This document shows positions 54,079 through 63,511 of a stretch of 64,000 nucleotides of DNA, piece after piece. The notes under the pieces were generated by a model that made no database searches, was not told where the DNA came from, and saw only the letters and a program-made list of their open reading frames with translations. The position numbers and the translations under genes were made by a program. Numbering within the stretch: the first letter of the stretch is position 1; every line of letters begins with the position of its first letter. The DNA is from JAJPKK01 sp963802745 (GTDB taxonomy: Bacteria > Pseudomonadota > Alphaproteobacteria > Rhizobiales > Xanthobacteraceae): positions 1 through 64,000 of the forward strand of contig CAWDKL010000062.1 of the NCBI GenBank assembly GCA_963802745.1, given 5' to 3'.

Positions 54079-56025
54079 ATGGGTATCATCGATCGTCTGA
54101 TTGGGCTCGCTTCGCCGGCCGCCGCGTTGCGTCGTGCGATCCGACTGAACGAAGTCGGCAGAAGCGTTGAGGCCTTTCGGCTCCTCGCTCGGGCCGCCAA
54201 GGCCGGTATTGTCGATGCCGAGTATCGGGTCGGCCGATCCTATCTCGAAGGAATTGGGGTTCCGCCCAGTCGTGCCGAAGGTGCGCGGTGGCTGCGGCAG
54301 GCGGCAACGCATGGCTGCGTCGAAGCTCAAGTATTGCTCTGCGGGCTGTATTTGCAGGGTCTGATCAACCCGGAGAGCGAAGATTCGACAGAGCGCCGCG
54401 ACGGGGCCGATCGTCTGTTCGCACCCGACGCACCCGCCGAAGATTTTGCATCGGCCATCAAATGGGCGCGCCTCGCTGCGTCGGGTGGTTCCGCCGAAGG
54501 TCAAGCGCTGCTTGCCTACATCCTGACTTACGGTCCGGAGAACATGCGCAATCTGGAGGAGGCGCATCAATGGTACGAGCATTCCGCGGCCGCAGGCTGT
54601 CCACAGGGTAACCTTGGCTACGCCTTATCGCTGGCACGCCGGGCGACGGACGCGGACCAACGCAGCCAAGTCCTCGATCCGCTGCGCCGTGCCGCTGCCG
54701 CCGAGCTTCCAACCGCGATTTATCTGCTCGGCGTGCTGACCGAGGAAGGATGGGGAACGGCGCCGGATCTGGTTCGCGCCACGGAGCTTTACCTGGACGC
54801 GGCCCAGCGAGGACAACGGTCCGCTCAGCTCAAATTAGGGGCGGCCCTGGTTGAAGGCCGTGGAGTCGCACAGGACCTGGTCGCCGGCGAAACGTGGTTG
54901 CGCCGCGCCGCGCTCGCCGGTGAACCGCAGGCGGCCGCCCTGGTGGGCGATCTGTATGTTCGAAACGGGCCATTGCCGCCAAATTATCCCGAGGCGGCAA
55001 ATTGGTATCGACGTGCGGCCGAGGTAGGGCATCAAACGGCTGCGCGTTCTCTGGGCTTACTTTACCTCACGGGTGCCGGCGTGGCACAAGATACCGAGGA
55101 AGCCACGCGGTGGTTGCGCGTGTCCGCGGAGGCCGGTAACCCCGCATCGCAGGTGGACCTGGCCAACCTTGTGCTGGAAGGACGCGGCGGCGATGATGAT
55201 CCGGCGCGGGTAGCGAGATGGTTCGAGCGCTCGGCCGCGTCCGGCGATCTTTTGGCGGCGTTCAATATCGGGATTTGTCTCGCCACCGGTGTCGGCGTAG
55301 AGCGCGATGATCAGCAGGCGGCGCAATGGCTGCGTCGCGCCGCCGAGGGGGTGGTGGACGCGCAGTTCATGTTGGGGCGCATGCTTGCCGACGGGCGTGG
55401 TTTGGCTCCCGACCTCGCGGGGGCGCGGGAATGGTTCGCCCGCGCGGCCGAAGCCGGCATGACAGACGCGCAGGTCGCGCTCGCGGAGATGATGTTGAAT
55501 GGCCGCGGCGGCGCGCGATCCCTCGCCCGCGCACGCGAATTGTTCGAAGCGGCCGCTGCGGCGGGTCATACCGGTGCCATGTTTGCGCTTGGCGCGCTGC
55601 ATGGGGGCGGCTATGATTTACCGTTGGATCGGCAGGTCGCTCAAAACTGGTTCCGTGCCGCCGCGGAATGCGGTCATGGCCAGGCTCAGTTGATGCTCGG
55701 GCGCTACCTCGCCGCCGGGGTCGCGGGCGAGCGCAATCCCGTCGAAGCGGAGCGCTGGTTGGAGCGGGCCGCCGCGCAGGGCGTCGCCGAAGCCGAGGCC
55801 GATCTTGCGGCGCTTCTTACCGTTGCGGATCCGCATATAGAATATATCGAACTCATAGTCACGCTCAAACGCTCAAACGCTTGTCGTGATCGGTGCTTTG
55901 CGAAATTGTTTCAACTCGGCAAAATTCTTCAATCCACGCGAAAGTTTATGAAGAATCCGACGCATCGAATCCCACAAACGCGGCGAAATTTTCGACCGGT
56001 TCACGCGGGGCGCGCCACTGGTTGA
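54079..56025 (+). CDS. Sel1-repeat (TPR-like) protein
   Basis: Up to 648 residues, built almost entirely of Sel1-like repeats of about 36 residues: A-x-x-x-Y-x-x-G-x-x-Y-x-x-G-x-G-V-x-x-D-x-x-x-A-x-x-W-x-x-x-A-A-x-x-G patterns recur about 14 times (for example YRVGRSYLEGIGVPPSRAEG; ARSLGLLYLTGAGVAQDTEE; LMLGRYLAAGVAGERNPVEA). Such proteins act as interaction scaffolds. The last 50 or so residues (after DLAALLTVADPHIEYI) no longer fit the repeat and run 80 bp into the convergent nitroreductase, so a 3' indel is likely. ATG 54079 follows the HlyD remnant by 37 bp; the pair was probably part of a type I secretion locus. Confidence 0.85.
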   Translation: MGIIDRLIGLASPAAALRRAIRLNEVGRSVEAFRLLARAAKAGIVDAEYRVGRSYLEGIGVPPSRAEGARWLRQAATHGCVEAQVLLCGLYLQGLINPESEDSTERRDGADRLFAPDAPAEDFASAIKWARLAASGGSAEGQALLAYILTYGPENMRNLEEAHQWYEHSAAAGCPQGNLGYALSLARRATDADQRSQVLDPLRRAAAAELPTAIYLLGVLTEEGWGTAPDLVRATELYLDAAQRGQRSAQLKLGAALVEGRGVAQDLVAGETWLRRAALAGEPQAAALVGDLYVRNGPLPPNYPEAANWYRRAAEVGHQTAARSLGLLYLTGAGVAQDTEEATRWLRVSAEAGNPASQVDLANLVLEGRGGDDDPARVARWFERSAASGDLLAAFNIGICLATGVGVERDDQQAAQWLRRAAEGVVDAQFMLGRMLADGRGLAPDLAGAREWFARAAEAGMTDAQVALAEMMLNGRGGARSLARARELFEAAAAAGHTGAMFALGALHGGGYDLPLDRQVAQNWFRAAAECGHGQAQLMLGRYLAAGVAGERNPVEAERWLERAAAQGVAEAEADLAALLTVADPHIEYIELIVTLKRSNACRDRCFAKLFQLGKILQSTRKFMKNPTHRIPQTRRNFRPVHAGRATG

Positions 56026-56635
56026 TCGGGGCAGCCGGGTCGGCATGGCCGAGCGCCATGCCGCAGAACAGCATGTGCTCGTCCGGTAGGCCGAGAAATT
56101 CCGTCACGGTGCGGTGCCAATGGGTCCATGCCTCGATGCTGCAGGTGTGGAGCCCCTCGCCGCGGGCCAGCAGCATGACGGTTTGCACGAACATGCCGAG
56201 GTCCGCCCATTGCGGCGGCCCCATGGTGCGGTCGAGCGAGAAAAATAACCCTACCGGCGCATCGAAGAATTCGAAATTGCGCGCGTATTGACGATAGCGT
56301 CCCGGCCGGTCCTCGCGCGCAATCCCGATAGCGCGATAGAGAGCCGCGCCGACTTCGTGGCGGCGGGCGTGATAGGGCTCCCGCAGCGGCTCCGGGTATA
56401 CTTGGTATTCGGCCCCTTCGCCGCGCGGATTCTTGGGCGCATGTGGACGAATGCGAGCCTTCAGGTTTTCGAGCGGAGCGCCGGCGAGCGCATGAACCCG
56501 CCAGGGCTGAATGTTGCCGCCGGACGGCGCCCGCGCGGCGCGGCTCAAAATATCGCGCACGGTCGCCAGCGGCACCGGCGTCGGCAGGAAGGCCCGGCAG
56601 CTGAACCGCGAGGCGACGGCGTCTCGGACATCCAT
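55946..56635 (-). CDS. Nitroreductase family protein
   Basis: A 229-residue FMN-dependent oxidoreductase of the nitroreductase family (reduces nitro or quinone compounds with NAD(P)H; some members act on other substrates). Landmarks: DVRDAVASRFSCRAFLPTPVP at the start, RAARAPSGGNIQPWRVHAL with the FMN phosphate-binding region at about 38-54, MGPPQWADLGMFVQTVMLLARGEGL in the dimer helix and MALGHADPAAPINQWRAPRE at the end. ATG 56635 is used; the much longer open frame upstream overlaps the Uma2 gene and has no family character. Its 3' end overlaps the Sel1 gene tail. Confidence 0.9.
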   Translation of the reverse strand: MDVRDAVASRFSCRAFLPTPVPLATVRDILSRAARAPSGGNIQPWRVHALAGAPLENLKARIRPHAPKNPRGEGAEYQVYPEPLREPYHARRHEVGAALYRAIGIAREDRPGRYRQYARNFEFFDAPVGLFFSLDRTMGPPQWADLGMFVQTVMLLARGEGLHTCSIEAWTHWHRTVTEFLGLPDEHMLFCGMALGHADPAAPINQWRAPREPVENFAAFVGFDASDSS

Positions 56636-56688
56636 GATGGCGACCTGCGTAACCCTGCCGCTGACGGCCGGCACAGACCGCAGACCCG

Positions 56689-57275
56689 TCAAAATCTTAC
56701 ATCGAAATAGATTTGGCCGAGGCCGATCGCGAACGCAACCGCGTCGAGCGCGAGCACCTGCTCGGGCGTGGTGAGCGCGTTGCGCCGCCAGCCTTCGGTA
56801 GTGCGCAATGGTGCTCCACACGCATCTGATCCGAATAGGCCAGGACGATATGACGAACCGTCGGCATCTCCTTATAGAAACGCAGCTTGCGGCCGCGATC
56901 AAGGTCGATCGTGGACGGCGACAGCACTTCAACGATGACGATCGGATCGGTGACGTAGGTCTTGTTGCCCGGTTGTTCCCCCGTTTGGCCGCATCGCACC
57001 AGCACGTCGGGCCGGTAAGAATTTCCGGCACCAAAATCGTCGCTCAACTGGACGCGCATGCCGCCCTGGTAGGTGCGGCAGCCGCGCCGGTCCATCGCAA
57101 GTTTCAGCGGCGCACCGATGTTGGCGGCAATCTGTTCGTGCGTCTCGGTCGGGTTGACCATCATGGCGAGTTCGCCGTCGATGAGTTCGTAGGCATCTTC
57201 GGTCGCTGCCGCGACGACGAAGGCGTCGAAATCCGCAAGCGTCAAGCGGCGGATGTCTTCCACGACCGGTGCCAT
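56689..57275 (-). pseudogene. Uma2-family restriction-endonuclease-fold protein, 3' frameshift
   Basis: Uma2 (DUF820) family, a PD-(D/E)xK-like fold of unclear function, common as lone genes. Visible: RRLTLADFDAFVVAAATEDAYELIDGELAMM at the start, THEQIAANIGAPLKLAMDRRG, RPDVLVRCGQTG and the core VEVLSPSTIDLDRGRKLRFYKEMPTVRHIVL carrying the putative catalytic Glu. After MRVEH the frame changes near 56805 and continues TTEGWRRNALTTPEQVLALD, AVAFAIGLGQIYFDVRF to a stop at 56689. The conserved ending shows that a single indel broke an intact gene. ATG 57275 is the start. Confidence 0.85.
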
Positions 57276-57377
57276 AGGATCCCAATTCCTCCAAAGGCGG
57301 CTAACAAATCGAAGCCCATCTGATATCAGTCTATCCCCAATCCGCTCCGGCGGCACGCCCCCTCGATCGGCCGGCAA

Positions 57378-58961
57378 TCAGCCGCCCGGCCCCCGCAAGG
57401 GGCGTTCCTCCATCGCGACCAGCGCCACGAGCGACACCACGAGAAAGCCCCCGGCGACGGCGAACACCCAGCCGAACACGTGGGCGAGATCGGTCCCCGC
57501 CGCGCCGGCGGCCTCGATGAGCAGATCGGCGCCGTGGCCGCGTTGCGGCGTGACCCCGAAGCCCGCCAGCACGACCGCGCCGAGCACCGCGACTTCGAAG
57601 GCGCTGGCCAGCGCGCGGAAAAAATTCATGACCCCTGTCACGGTGCCGACTTGGTGGACGGGCACGGCGTTCTGGACGCACACGGTCGAGATCGGATAGG
57701 TGCTGCCGCAGCCGAAGCTGACGATCGTCAGCGCCGTGATCGCGAGCCACAATGGTGCCGCCGGCCACCAGGCCACCACCGCGATGGCGCCGATCGCGAC
57801 GGCGACCGCCGCGATCGGTAACCGCTTGTAATGCCGCATCTGCGACAGCGCCCGGCCCGCCATGATGGAGCCCGGTGTGGACATTACCACGAGGGGAATG
57901 AGAGCCAGCCCCGAGGCGCTCACCGACAGCTCGTGCACGAGCTGGAAATACAGCGGCAGATAGACGGTCAGTGCTATCGACACGCCGACCGCGCATGAAC
58001 TGGCCAGCGTTCCCGCCACGACCACCGGGTTTGCGAGGATCGGCAGCGGCAGAAAAGGCTCCGCCGCGCGGGTCAGTTGCCGGACGAACATCAACGCGAA
58101 AACGCTGGAAACCGCCAACAGCAACGCAATTTCACCGGACAGCCAGGGATAGCGGGTGCCGCCCCAGGTCAGCGCGAGCAGCAACGTCACGGCGGACGCC
58201 ACGATCAGCACGGCACCCATCAGGTCGAGCCGATGCTTGCGGTCGTGCCGCGGCAGGCGCTTGAGGACGGCATAGCTCATCCCCGCCCCGGTGATGCCGA
58301 GCGGCACGTTGAGCCAAAAGATCAGCGACCAATGCAGATGACCGGCGATCAGCCCGCCGAGCGTCGGTCCGGCGATGCCGGCGCCGATCCAGATGACGCC
58401 GATATAGGCCTGGTAGCGGCCGCGCTCGCGCGGCGTGATGGCATCGGCGATAATGATTTGCGCGAGCGGCATGATACCGCCGCCGCCGATGCCCTGTAGG
58501 GCGCGGCCAAGGTTGAGCACAAGGATGTTGCCGGCGAGCGCACACATCACCGAGCCCGCCGTGAATAGCCCGATGGCGGCCAGCATCATGGCGCTCCTGC
58601 CATGAATGTCGGACAATTTGCCATAGAGGGGCGCAACCGCGGTTGACGTCAGCAGATAGGCATTGATAACCCAGGGTAAATTCTCGAAATCGCCGAAATC
58701 GCGGCCGATGGTAGGCAGCGCCGTCGCTACGATCGTCTGGTTCAGCGCGGCCAGGAACATGGCAAGGCCGATACCGAAAATGATCCGCCGCACTTCCGCG
58801 TGGTCAAGCGGAGGTGGCGGCGGCTCAGGATACGGTGGAGACCGCCGCCGGGGCCAGGCGGCGTCCGGCGGCGCCGCGTCCGCCGAGGCGTCTTGGGCCG
58901 AGGCGTCTTGGGCTAACGTGTCATGCGCCGACACGAACGGCTCGTTCTCGCGCTCGCTCAT
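57378..58961 (-). CDS. MFS drug exporter, DHA2 (EmrB/QacA) family
   Basis: A 527-residue proton-driven multidrug-type exporter with about 14 membrane helices. Motifs: LNQTIVATALPTIGRDFGD in helix 1, PLYGKLSDIHGR (motif A) after helix 2, ALQGIGGGGIMPLAQIIIADAITPRERGRYQ and GPTLGGLIAGHLHWSLIFWLNVPLG (motif C and the DHA2 signature). The N-terminal 50 residues are Pro/Ala-rich and soluble. No HlyD/EmrA partner or TetR regulator is adjacent. It is transcribed with the next MFS gene upstream, 53 bp away, and the two are recognisably related. Confidence 0.93.
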   Translation of the reverse strand: MSERENEPFVSAHDTLAQDASAQDASADAAPPDAAWPRRRSPPYPEPPPPPLDHAEVRRIIFGIGLAMFLAALNQTIVATALPTIGRDFGDFENLPWVINAYLLTSTAVAPLYGKLSDIHGRSAMMLAAIGLFTAGSVMCALAGNILVLNLGRALQGIGGGGIMPLAQIIIADAITPRERGRYQAYIGVIWIGAGIAGPTLGGLIAGHLHWSLIFWLNVPLGITGAGMSYAVLKRLPRHDRKHRLDLMGAVLIVASAVTLLLALTWGGTRYPWLSGEIALLLAVSSVFALMFVRQLTRAAEPFLPLPILANPVVVAGTLASSCAVGVSIALTVYLPLYFQLVHELSVSASGLALIPLVVMSTPGSIMAGRALSQMRHYKRLPIAAVAVAIGAIAVVAWWPAAPLWLAITALTIVSFGCGSTYPISTVCVQNAVPVHQVGTVTGVMNFFRALASAFEVAVLGAVVLAGFGVTPQRGHGADLLIEAAGAAGTDLAHVFGWVFAVAGGFLVVSLVALVAMEERPLRGPGG

Positions 58962-59014
58962 GCGCAGCGTCCGGCCGTTTCGGGGTGCCGCCGCGGCGTG
59001 GTCATACCGGCTCC

Positions 59015-60589
59015 TTATTCGGCCGCGATTGGCATATCATCCTGTTGGGCCGGCTGTCGTTTGGTCGGGCCGCGCAGCGGCCTCTCTTCAACGATGGCGA
59101 GCGCGGCAAGCGCCGCCGCAAGGCAGGCGGCCGCAGCTGCGAAGACCCAGGAAAATACCTGTGAAAAGTCCGCCTCGATCGGTCCCGAATGCAGCACCGT
59201 TCCACGATGGAATGGCTCCAGGGCCGGCGTGCCGCCGATCGTACCCAGAACGATCGCCCCGAATCCCGCCACCACGATCGTGCCACCAAGCAGGCGGAAG
59301 AAGTTCAGCGTCCCGGTGGCGACGCCGAATTGGTGCGGCAGCACGGCATTTTGCATCAGCACCGTGGTCACGGGATACATGGTCCCAATCCCGCCGCCCG
59401 CGAGCACCAACAGCACGGCCACGATGCCGAGCGGCATGTCGTCGCGCGCAGCCAACACGGCCAGCGCCGCGATGGCGACCAGCAGTCCTACCGAGGGAAT
59501 ACGTTTATAACGTTTGTAGCGGCCGAGCCCGCGGCCGGCCAAAAATGCCCCCACCACGGTGCCGGCCGTAAAGGCGATGAGCGCGACGCCGGACATTGAT
59601 GCGGTGGCACCGCGCGCCAGTTCAAGATACAACGGCAAGTAGATCGACAGTCCCACAATGGCGCCGATCGAGAAGAAACCGGCCAGCGCCGTGCCGGCAA
59701 CCGTCCGTTCACTGAGCACCGAAAGCGGGATGAACGGTTCTGCCGCCGTGGCGATCCGCCAGCCGAACAGCAGCCACAGGCCGGCGGAGCCGGCGATGAG
59801 CGACAGAATCGGCGCCGACAACCAAGGATAGCGCGCGCCACCCCAGGTCATCGCCAGCATCAGGGCCAGCGATGCCGCGACCATGAGGGCGGCTCCGGCC
59901 CAATCCAGCGTGTGCGGCCGCTCATTGCGCGGCAGCCGTTCCAGCGCCCGGTACGATATAACTACGGCCAGAATACCCATCGGCACGTTGATCCAAAAGA
60001 TCAGCGACCAGTGCAGATGGTCGGTCAAAAAGCCGCCGAGCAGCGGACCCACCACGCTCGCGATCATGAACATCAAGGCCGATTGGGTTTGATAGCGCGG
60101 CCGTTCGCGCGGCGACACCAGATCCGCGATGATGGCTTGCGCGATCGGCAGGATGCCGCCGCCGCCGATGCCCTGTACGGCGCGCGCCGCGACCAGCACC
60201 CACAGGGTCGGGGCGAGTGCGCAGGCGACCGATCCGAGAACGAAAATGATCACGCCCGTGAGCAGGATGACGCGCCGGCCGTAGATGTCGGACAATTTTC
60301 CGAATAGTGGCGTCACCGCCGTGGCACTCAGCAGATACGCTCCGACCACCCAGGAGAGGTTTGCCATGTCGCCCAGGCGGGCGCCGATGGTCGGCAGGGC
60401 CGGCGCGATGATGGTCTGTTCCAAGGCGGACAAGAACATCGCCAGCATGATGCCGGCGATGATGGCATGAACCGCGGCCGGTTCGAGCGGCGCCTCGAAG
60501 GTGTCGTGCGCCGTGGCCGCGGCGCGCAGGCGATCAGCCGGACGGACACCCTCGGTGACATCGGACTGTGGTGCGGGCGGAAGCGTCAT
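59015..60589 (-). CDS. MFS drug exporter, DHA2 (EmrB/QacA) family (paralogue)
   Basis: A 524-residue 14-helix exporter related to its downstream neighbour: shared LEQTIIAPALPTIGARLGD, PLFGKLSDIYGRRVILLTG, GIGGGGILPIAQAIIADLVSPRERPRYQ, GPLLGGFLTDHLHWSLIFWINVPMG and a common NFFRLLGGT-type helix. It differs in the N-terminal tail and in several loops. It is upstream gene of a two-gene unit. The substrates cannot be inferred. Confidence 0.93.
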   Translation of the reverse strand: MTLPPAPQSDVTEGVRPADRLRAAATAHDTFEAPLEPAAVHAIIAGIMLAMFLSALEQTIIAPALPTIGARLGDMANLSWVVGAYLLSATAVTPLFGKLSDIYGRRVILLTGVIIFVLGSVACALAPTLWVLVAARAVQGIGGGGILPIAQAIIADLVSPRERPRYQTQSALMFMIASVVGPLLGGFLTDHLHWSLIFWINVPMGILAVVISYRALERLPRNERPHTLDWAGAALMVAASLALMLAMTWGGARYPWLSAPILSLIAGSAGLWLLFGWRIATAAEPFIPLSVLSERTVAGTALAGFFSIGAIVGLSIYLPLYLELARGATASMSGVALIAFTAGTVVGAFLAGRGLGRYKRYKRIPSVGLLVAIAALAVLAARDDMPLGIVAVLLVLAGGGIGTMYPVTTVLMQNAVLPHQFGVATGTLNFFRLLGGTIVVAGFGAIVLGTIGGTPALEPFHRGTVLHSGPIEADFSQVFSWVFAAAAACLAAALAALAIVEERPLRGPTKRQPAQQDDMPIAAE

Positions 60590-61086
60590 GAGGCGTTACT
60601 GCATATGGCCATCTTGGCGACGGCGGGATCGAATCGGTTGCCGGCAAGTTCGTCGGTCATGCCCGGATGGGCCCCTGCCACTATCCGAACGGACAATAAA
60701 CGATGCTGCCCCAGAGTTGCGTCGAGTGACAGCGCAACGGCGATCACGACGCCGCAATTCCACACCTTGCGCTGTCTAGATTTCTTTCACCACGATAGTG
60801 CCGGGTTCGCTGCGCTATTTCAATCCAACAACTCTTGCCTGTACCGTGAAATTTTTTTCATGCGGCATGGCGCGGCTCAACAGAGCGCAGCGTCTTGCAA
60901 CACGTGCCGTCCATGGCGGCGGATGCGCCACGACGACCCGTCGCGTGCACGTTCGCCGCCCTTCCTCTTGAATTTGCGATTCGCTTTGCTGCCATGCGGG
61001 CGACACGCCCGCCGAACATTCCGCTGTCGCGAGCTGGCGGATCGGGCTATCGAGGCTGCTCCTTAAGGCTCTTTTCCCTCCCGGTC
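60590..61086. other. Divergent intergenic region, MFS unit / molybdenum hydroxylase
   Basis: About 497 bp without a supported gene. The hydroxylase frame stays open back to 60895 but the extra 64 residues lack family character. Promoters in both directions are expected; none was identified. Confidence 0.4.
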
Positions 61087-63459
61087 ATGCAACAGCCCAA
61101 ACCCTCCGAACACTTCCGCTTCATCGGCACGCCGCTGCCGCGCAAGGAGGACGCGCGGCTGACCACCGGCGCCGGTCGCTTCAGCGACGATTTTTCCGTC
61201 CCCGGCCAGTGTTACCTGGCGGTGGTGCGGTCGCCGCATCCGCATGCGCGCATCCGTAACGTGGACTTTTCCGCCGCGCGCGCGCTGCCGGGCGTCGTTG
61301 CGACCTTCAGCGGGGCTGATTGCCTGGCCGCCGGGCTCAATCCCATTCCGCACGATCCGCTGCCAAAAACCAAATTCGACATGAAGCTGCATGCGCCGGG
61401 CGGCGGCGCGGTGTTCATCGGCCCGCACTTGCTGCTCCCCGCCGACAAGGCACGCCATGTCGGCGAGGCGGTCGCCGCCGTGGTGGCGGAAACCCAGGCC
61501 CAGGCGCTCGATGCCGCCGAGGCGGTCGTGGTGGATTATGAGGAACTGCCGTTCGTCCTGCATTCCGAAGACGCCATGAAGCCGGAGGCGCCGCTGGTCT
61601 GGGCGGAGGCGCCGCTCAACACGCCGGTGGATACGTGGTTCGGCGATCCGGCCGCGACCGACGCGGCGTTCGCGTCCGCGGACCATGTGGTGGCGATGGA
61701 TTTCCATATCGACCGCGTCACCGGCGTCCCGCTGGAACCGCGCGCGGCACTCGCGGAATTCGACGCGGCGTCCGGCCGCTACACGCTGCATGCCGGCAGC
61801 GGCGGCGCGGTGCGGCAGAAGAACGAGCTCTCCGGCGTGCTCGGCATCGCGCCGGACCGGCTACGGGTGCTCTCCTACGACGTTGGCGGCAATTTCGGCA
61901 CCCGCAACCGTGTGTTCGTGGAATTCGGCCTGGTGCTGTGGGCCGCGGGGCAGCTGCGCCGGCCGGTGAAATACACCGCATCGCGCTCGGAATGCTTTTT
62001 GAGCGACTACCAGGGCCGGGATCTCGTCACCAAGGTGGAACTGGCGCTGCGCCGGGACGGGAAATTCCTAGGGATGCGCGCCACCAATATCAGCAATGTG
62101 GGGGCGCGCTGCGTGTCGCTGTCGCCGCTCTCCAAGGGTGCCGGGCTGATCACCGGCTCCTACGACATTCCGGCCGCGACGCTGCGTGCCATGGCGGTTT
62201 ACACCAACACCATGCCGACCCAAGCCTACCGCAGTTCCGGGCGGCCGGAGGTGACGTTCGCGATCGAGCGGCTGGTGGATACGGCCGCCGCCCAACTCGG
62301 CTTCGACCGCATCGCGCTGCGGCGCAAGAATTTGGTGCGACCAAAACAAATGCCCTACCGAAACGCGGTCGGCATGCTCTACGACAGCGGCCGCTACGAA
62401 GAGAACATGAACACGGCGATGGACATCGCCGACTGGAAGGGCTTTCCGTCGCGGCGGCGCGAGGCCAAGCGGCGCGGCCGGCTTGCCGGATTGGGGTTGG
62501 CGAACTACGTGGAGTCTTCCATCGGCGCACCCAAGGAGCAGGCGCAAATCCGGGTGCGGCCGGAGGGCCGGGTCGATGTGGTGATCGGCACCCAGCCGGC
62601 CGGTCAAGGCCACGAGACGAGCTTTGCCCAGGTGGTGTCGGACCTCCTCGGCGTGCCGGTCGAGCGGGTGAATATCATTCTCGGCGATACCGATGTGGTG
62701 CGTCTCGGCGGCGGTTCCCATTCGGGGCGCTCGATGCGCCACGCCGCCACGGTGTTTTCCAAGGCAGCGGCGCATCTGATCCAAAAGGGCATCTGCATCG
62801 CCGCCCAGGTGCTGGAAATCGCGCCGGAGCGCGTGACGTTCCAGGACGGCCGCTTTGCGTCGCCGGACCGCAACCGCAATTTCGACATGCTGGAACTGGC
62901 GGCCGAAGTGGCGGATATCGAACTTGCCGGCGACCTCGCCGAGGGCCTCGCTGTCGTCACCGACAATGAGATGCACGAGCCGGTGTTCCCGAACGGCTGC
63001 GCCATCTGCGAGGTCGAGGTCGATCCGCAAACCGGCGAGGTCGCGATCACCCGCTATGCCTGCGTGGATGATGTCGGCCGCTGCATCAACCCGCTCATCG
63101 TCGACGGTCAGACCCACGGCGCCATTGTCCAGGGGCTCGGCCAGGCGATGTGGGAGCTGGTCTATCTCGATCCGGATTCCGGCCAGCCTCTGACCGGCTC
63201 GCTGATGGATTACGGCATGCCGCGGGCCGACCTGGTACCGTCGTTCACCACCCGCATCGCCGAGGTGCTGTCGCCCACCAATCCGCTCGGCATCAAGGCC
63301 GGCGGCGAAGGCGGCACTACCGCGGCGCCGGCCGTGATCGTCAGCGCCATCGTGGATGCCCTCAAGGATTTTGGCATCCGCGATGTCAAGATGCCGGCGA
63401 CGCCCTACCGGATATGGAAGCTCATCCAGGACGCCAAGGCCGAGCGTGCGCACGCATAA
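61087..63459 (+). CDS. Xanthine dehydrogenase/CO dehydrogenase-family large (molybdopterin) subunit
   Basis: A 790-residue molybdopterin cytosine dinucleotide-binding subunit of a molybdenum hydroxylase. Landmarks: FIGTPLPRKEDARLTTGAGRFSDDF at the start, VVRSPHPHARI, DVGGNFGTRNRVFVE at about residues 263-277, AYRSSGRPEVTFAIERLVD at about 379, GTQPAGQGHETSFAQVVSD and the catalytic Glu region KAGGEGGTTAAPAV at about 737-750. The active-site loop AYRSSGR differs from the AYxCSFR of CO-oxidising form I CoxL, so CO dehydrogenase activity is unlikely. No medium (FAD) or small (2Fe-2S) subunit genes flank it. ATG 61087 begins at the conserved region. Confidence 0.88.
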   Translation: MQQPKPSEHFRFIGTPLPRKEDARLTTGAGRFSDDFSVPGQCYLAVVRSPHPHARIRNVDFSAARALPGVVATFSGADCLAAGLNPIPHDPLPKTKFDMKLHAPGGGAVFIGPHLLLPADKARHVGEAVAAVVAETQAQALDAAEAVVVDYEELPFVLHSEDAMKPEAPLVWAEAPLNTPVDTWFGDPAATDAAFASADHVVAMDFHIDRVTGVPLEPRAALAEFDAASGRYTLHAGSGGAVRQKNELSGVLGIAPDRLRVLSYDVGGNFGTRNRVFVEFGLVLWAAGQLRRPVKYTASRSECFLSDYQGRDLVTKVELALRRDGKFLGMRATNISNVGARCVSLSPLSKGAGLITGSYDIPAATLRAMAVYTNTMPTQAYRSSGRPEVTFAIERLVDTAAAQLGFDRIALRRKNLVRPKQMPYRNAVGMLYDSGRYEENMNTAMDIADWKGFPSRRREAKRRGRLAGLGLANYVESSIGAPKEQAQIRVRPEGRVDVVIGTQPAGQGHETSFAQVVSDLLGVPVERVNIILGDTDVVRLGGGSHSGRSMRHAATVFSKAAAHLIQKGICIAAQVLEIAPERVTFQDGRFASPDRNRNFDMLELAAEVADIELAGDLAEGLAVVTDNEMHEPVFPNGCAICEVEVDPQTGEVAITRYACVDDVGRCINPLIVDGQTHGAIVQGLGQAMWELVYLDPDSGQPLTGSLMDYGMPRADLVPSFTTRIAEVLSPTNPLGIKAGGEGGTTAAPAVIVSAIVDALKDFGIRDVKMPATPYRIWKLIQDAKAERAHA

Positions 63460-63511
63460 GCGTTTAGGAGCGGCGGCGCGGATTGTCGGCCGCACGCCAA
63501 ATCGGCCGGCG

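Noticed and set aside
60895..61086. 64-residue N-terminal extension of the molybdenum hydroxylase
   Set aside because: No stop interrupts it, but the residues have no family character and the conserved protein begins at 61087.
61087..63459. Naming this coxL (aerobic CO dehydrogenase)
   Set aside because: The active-site loop is AYRSSGR and not the form I AYxCSFR, and coxM/coxS are not adjacent.
62068..63495. Leftward 475-codon frame opposite the molybdenum hydroxylase
   Set aside because: Antisense shadow of a conserved gene; His/Arg-rich with no family signal.
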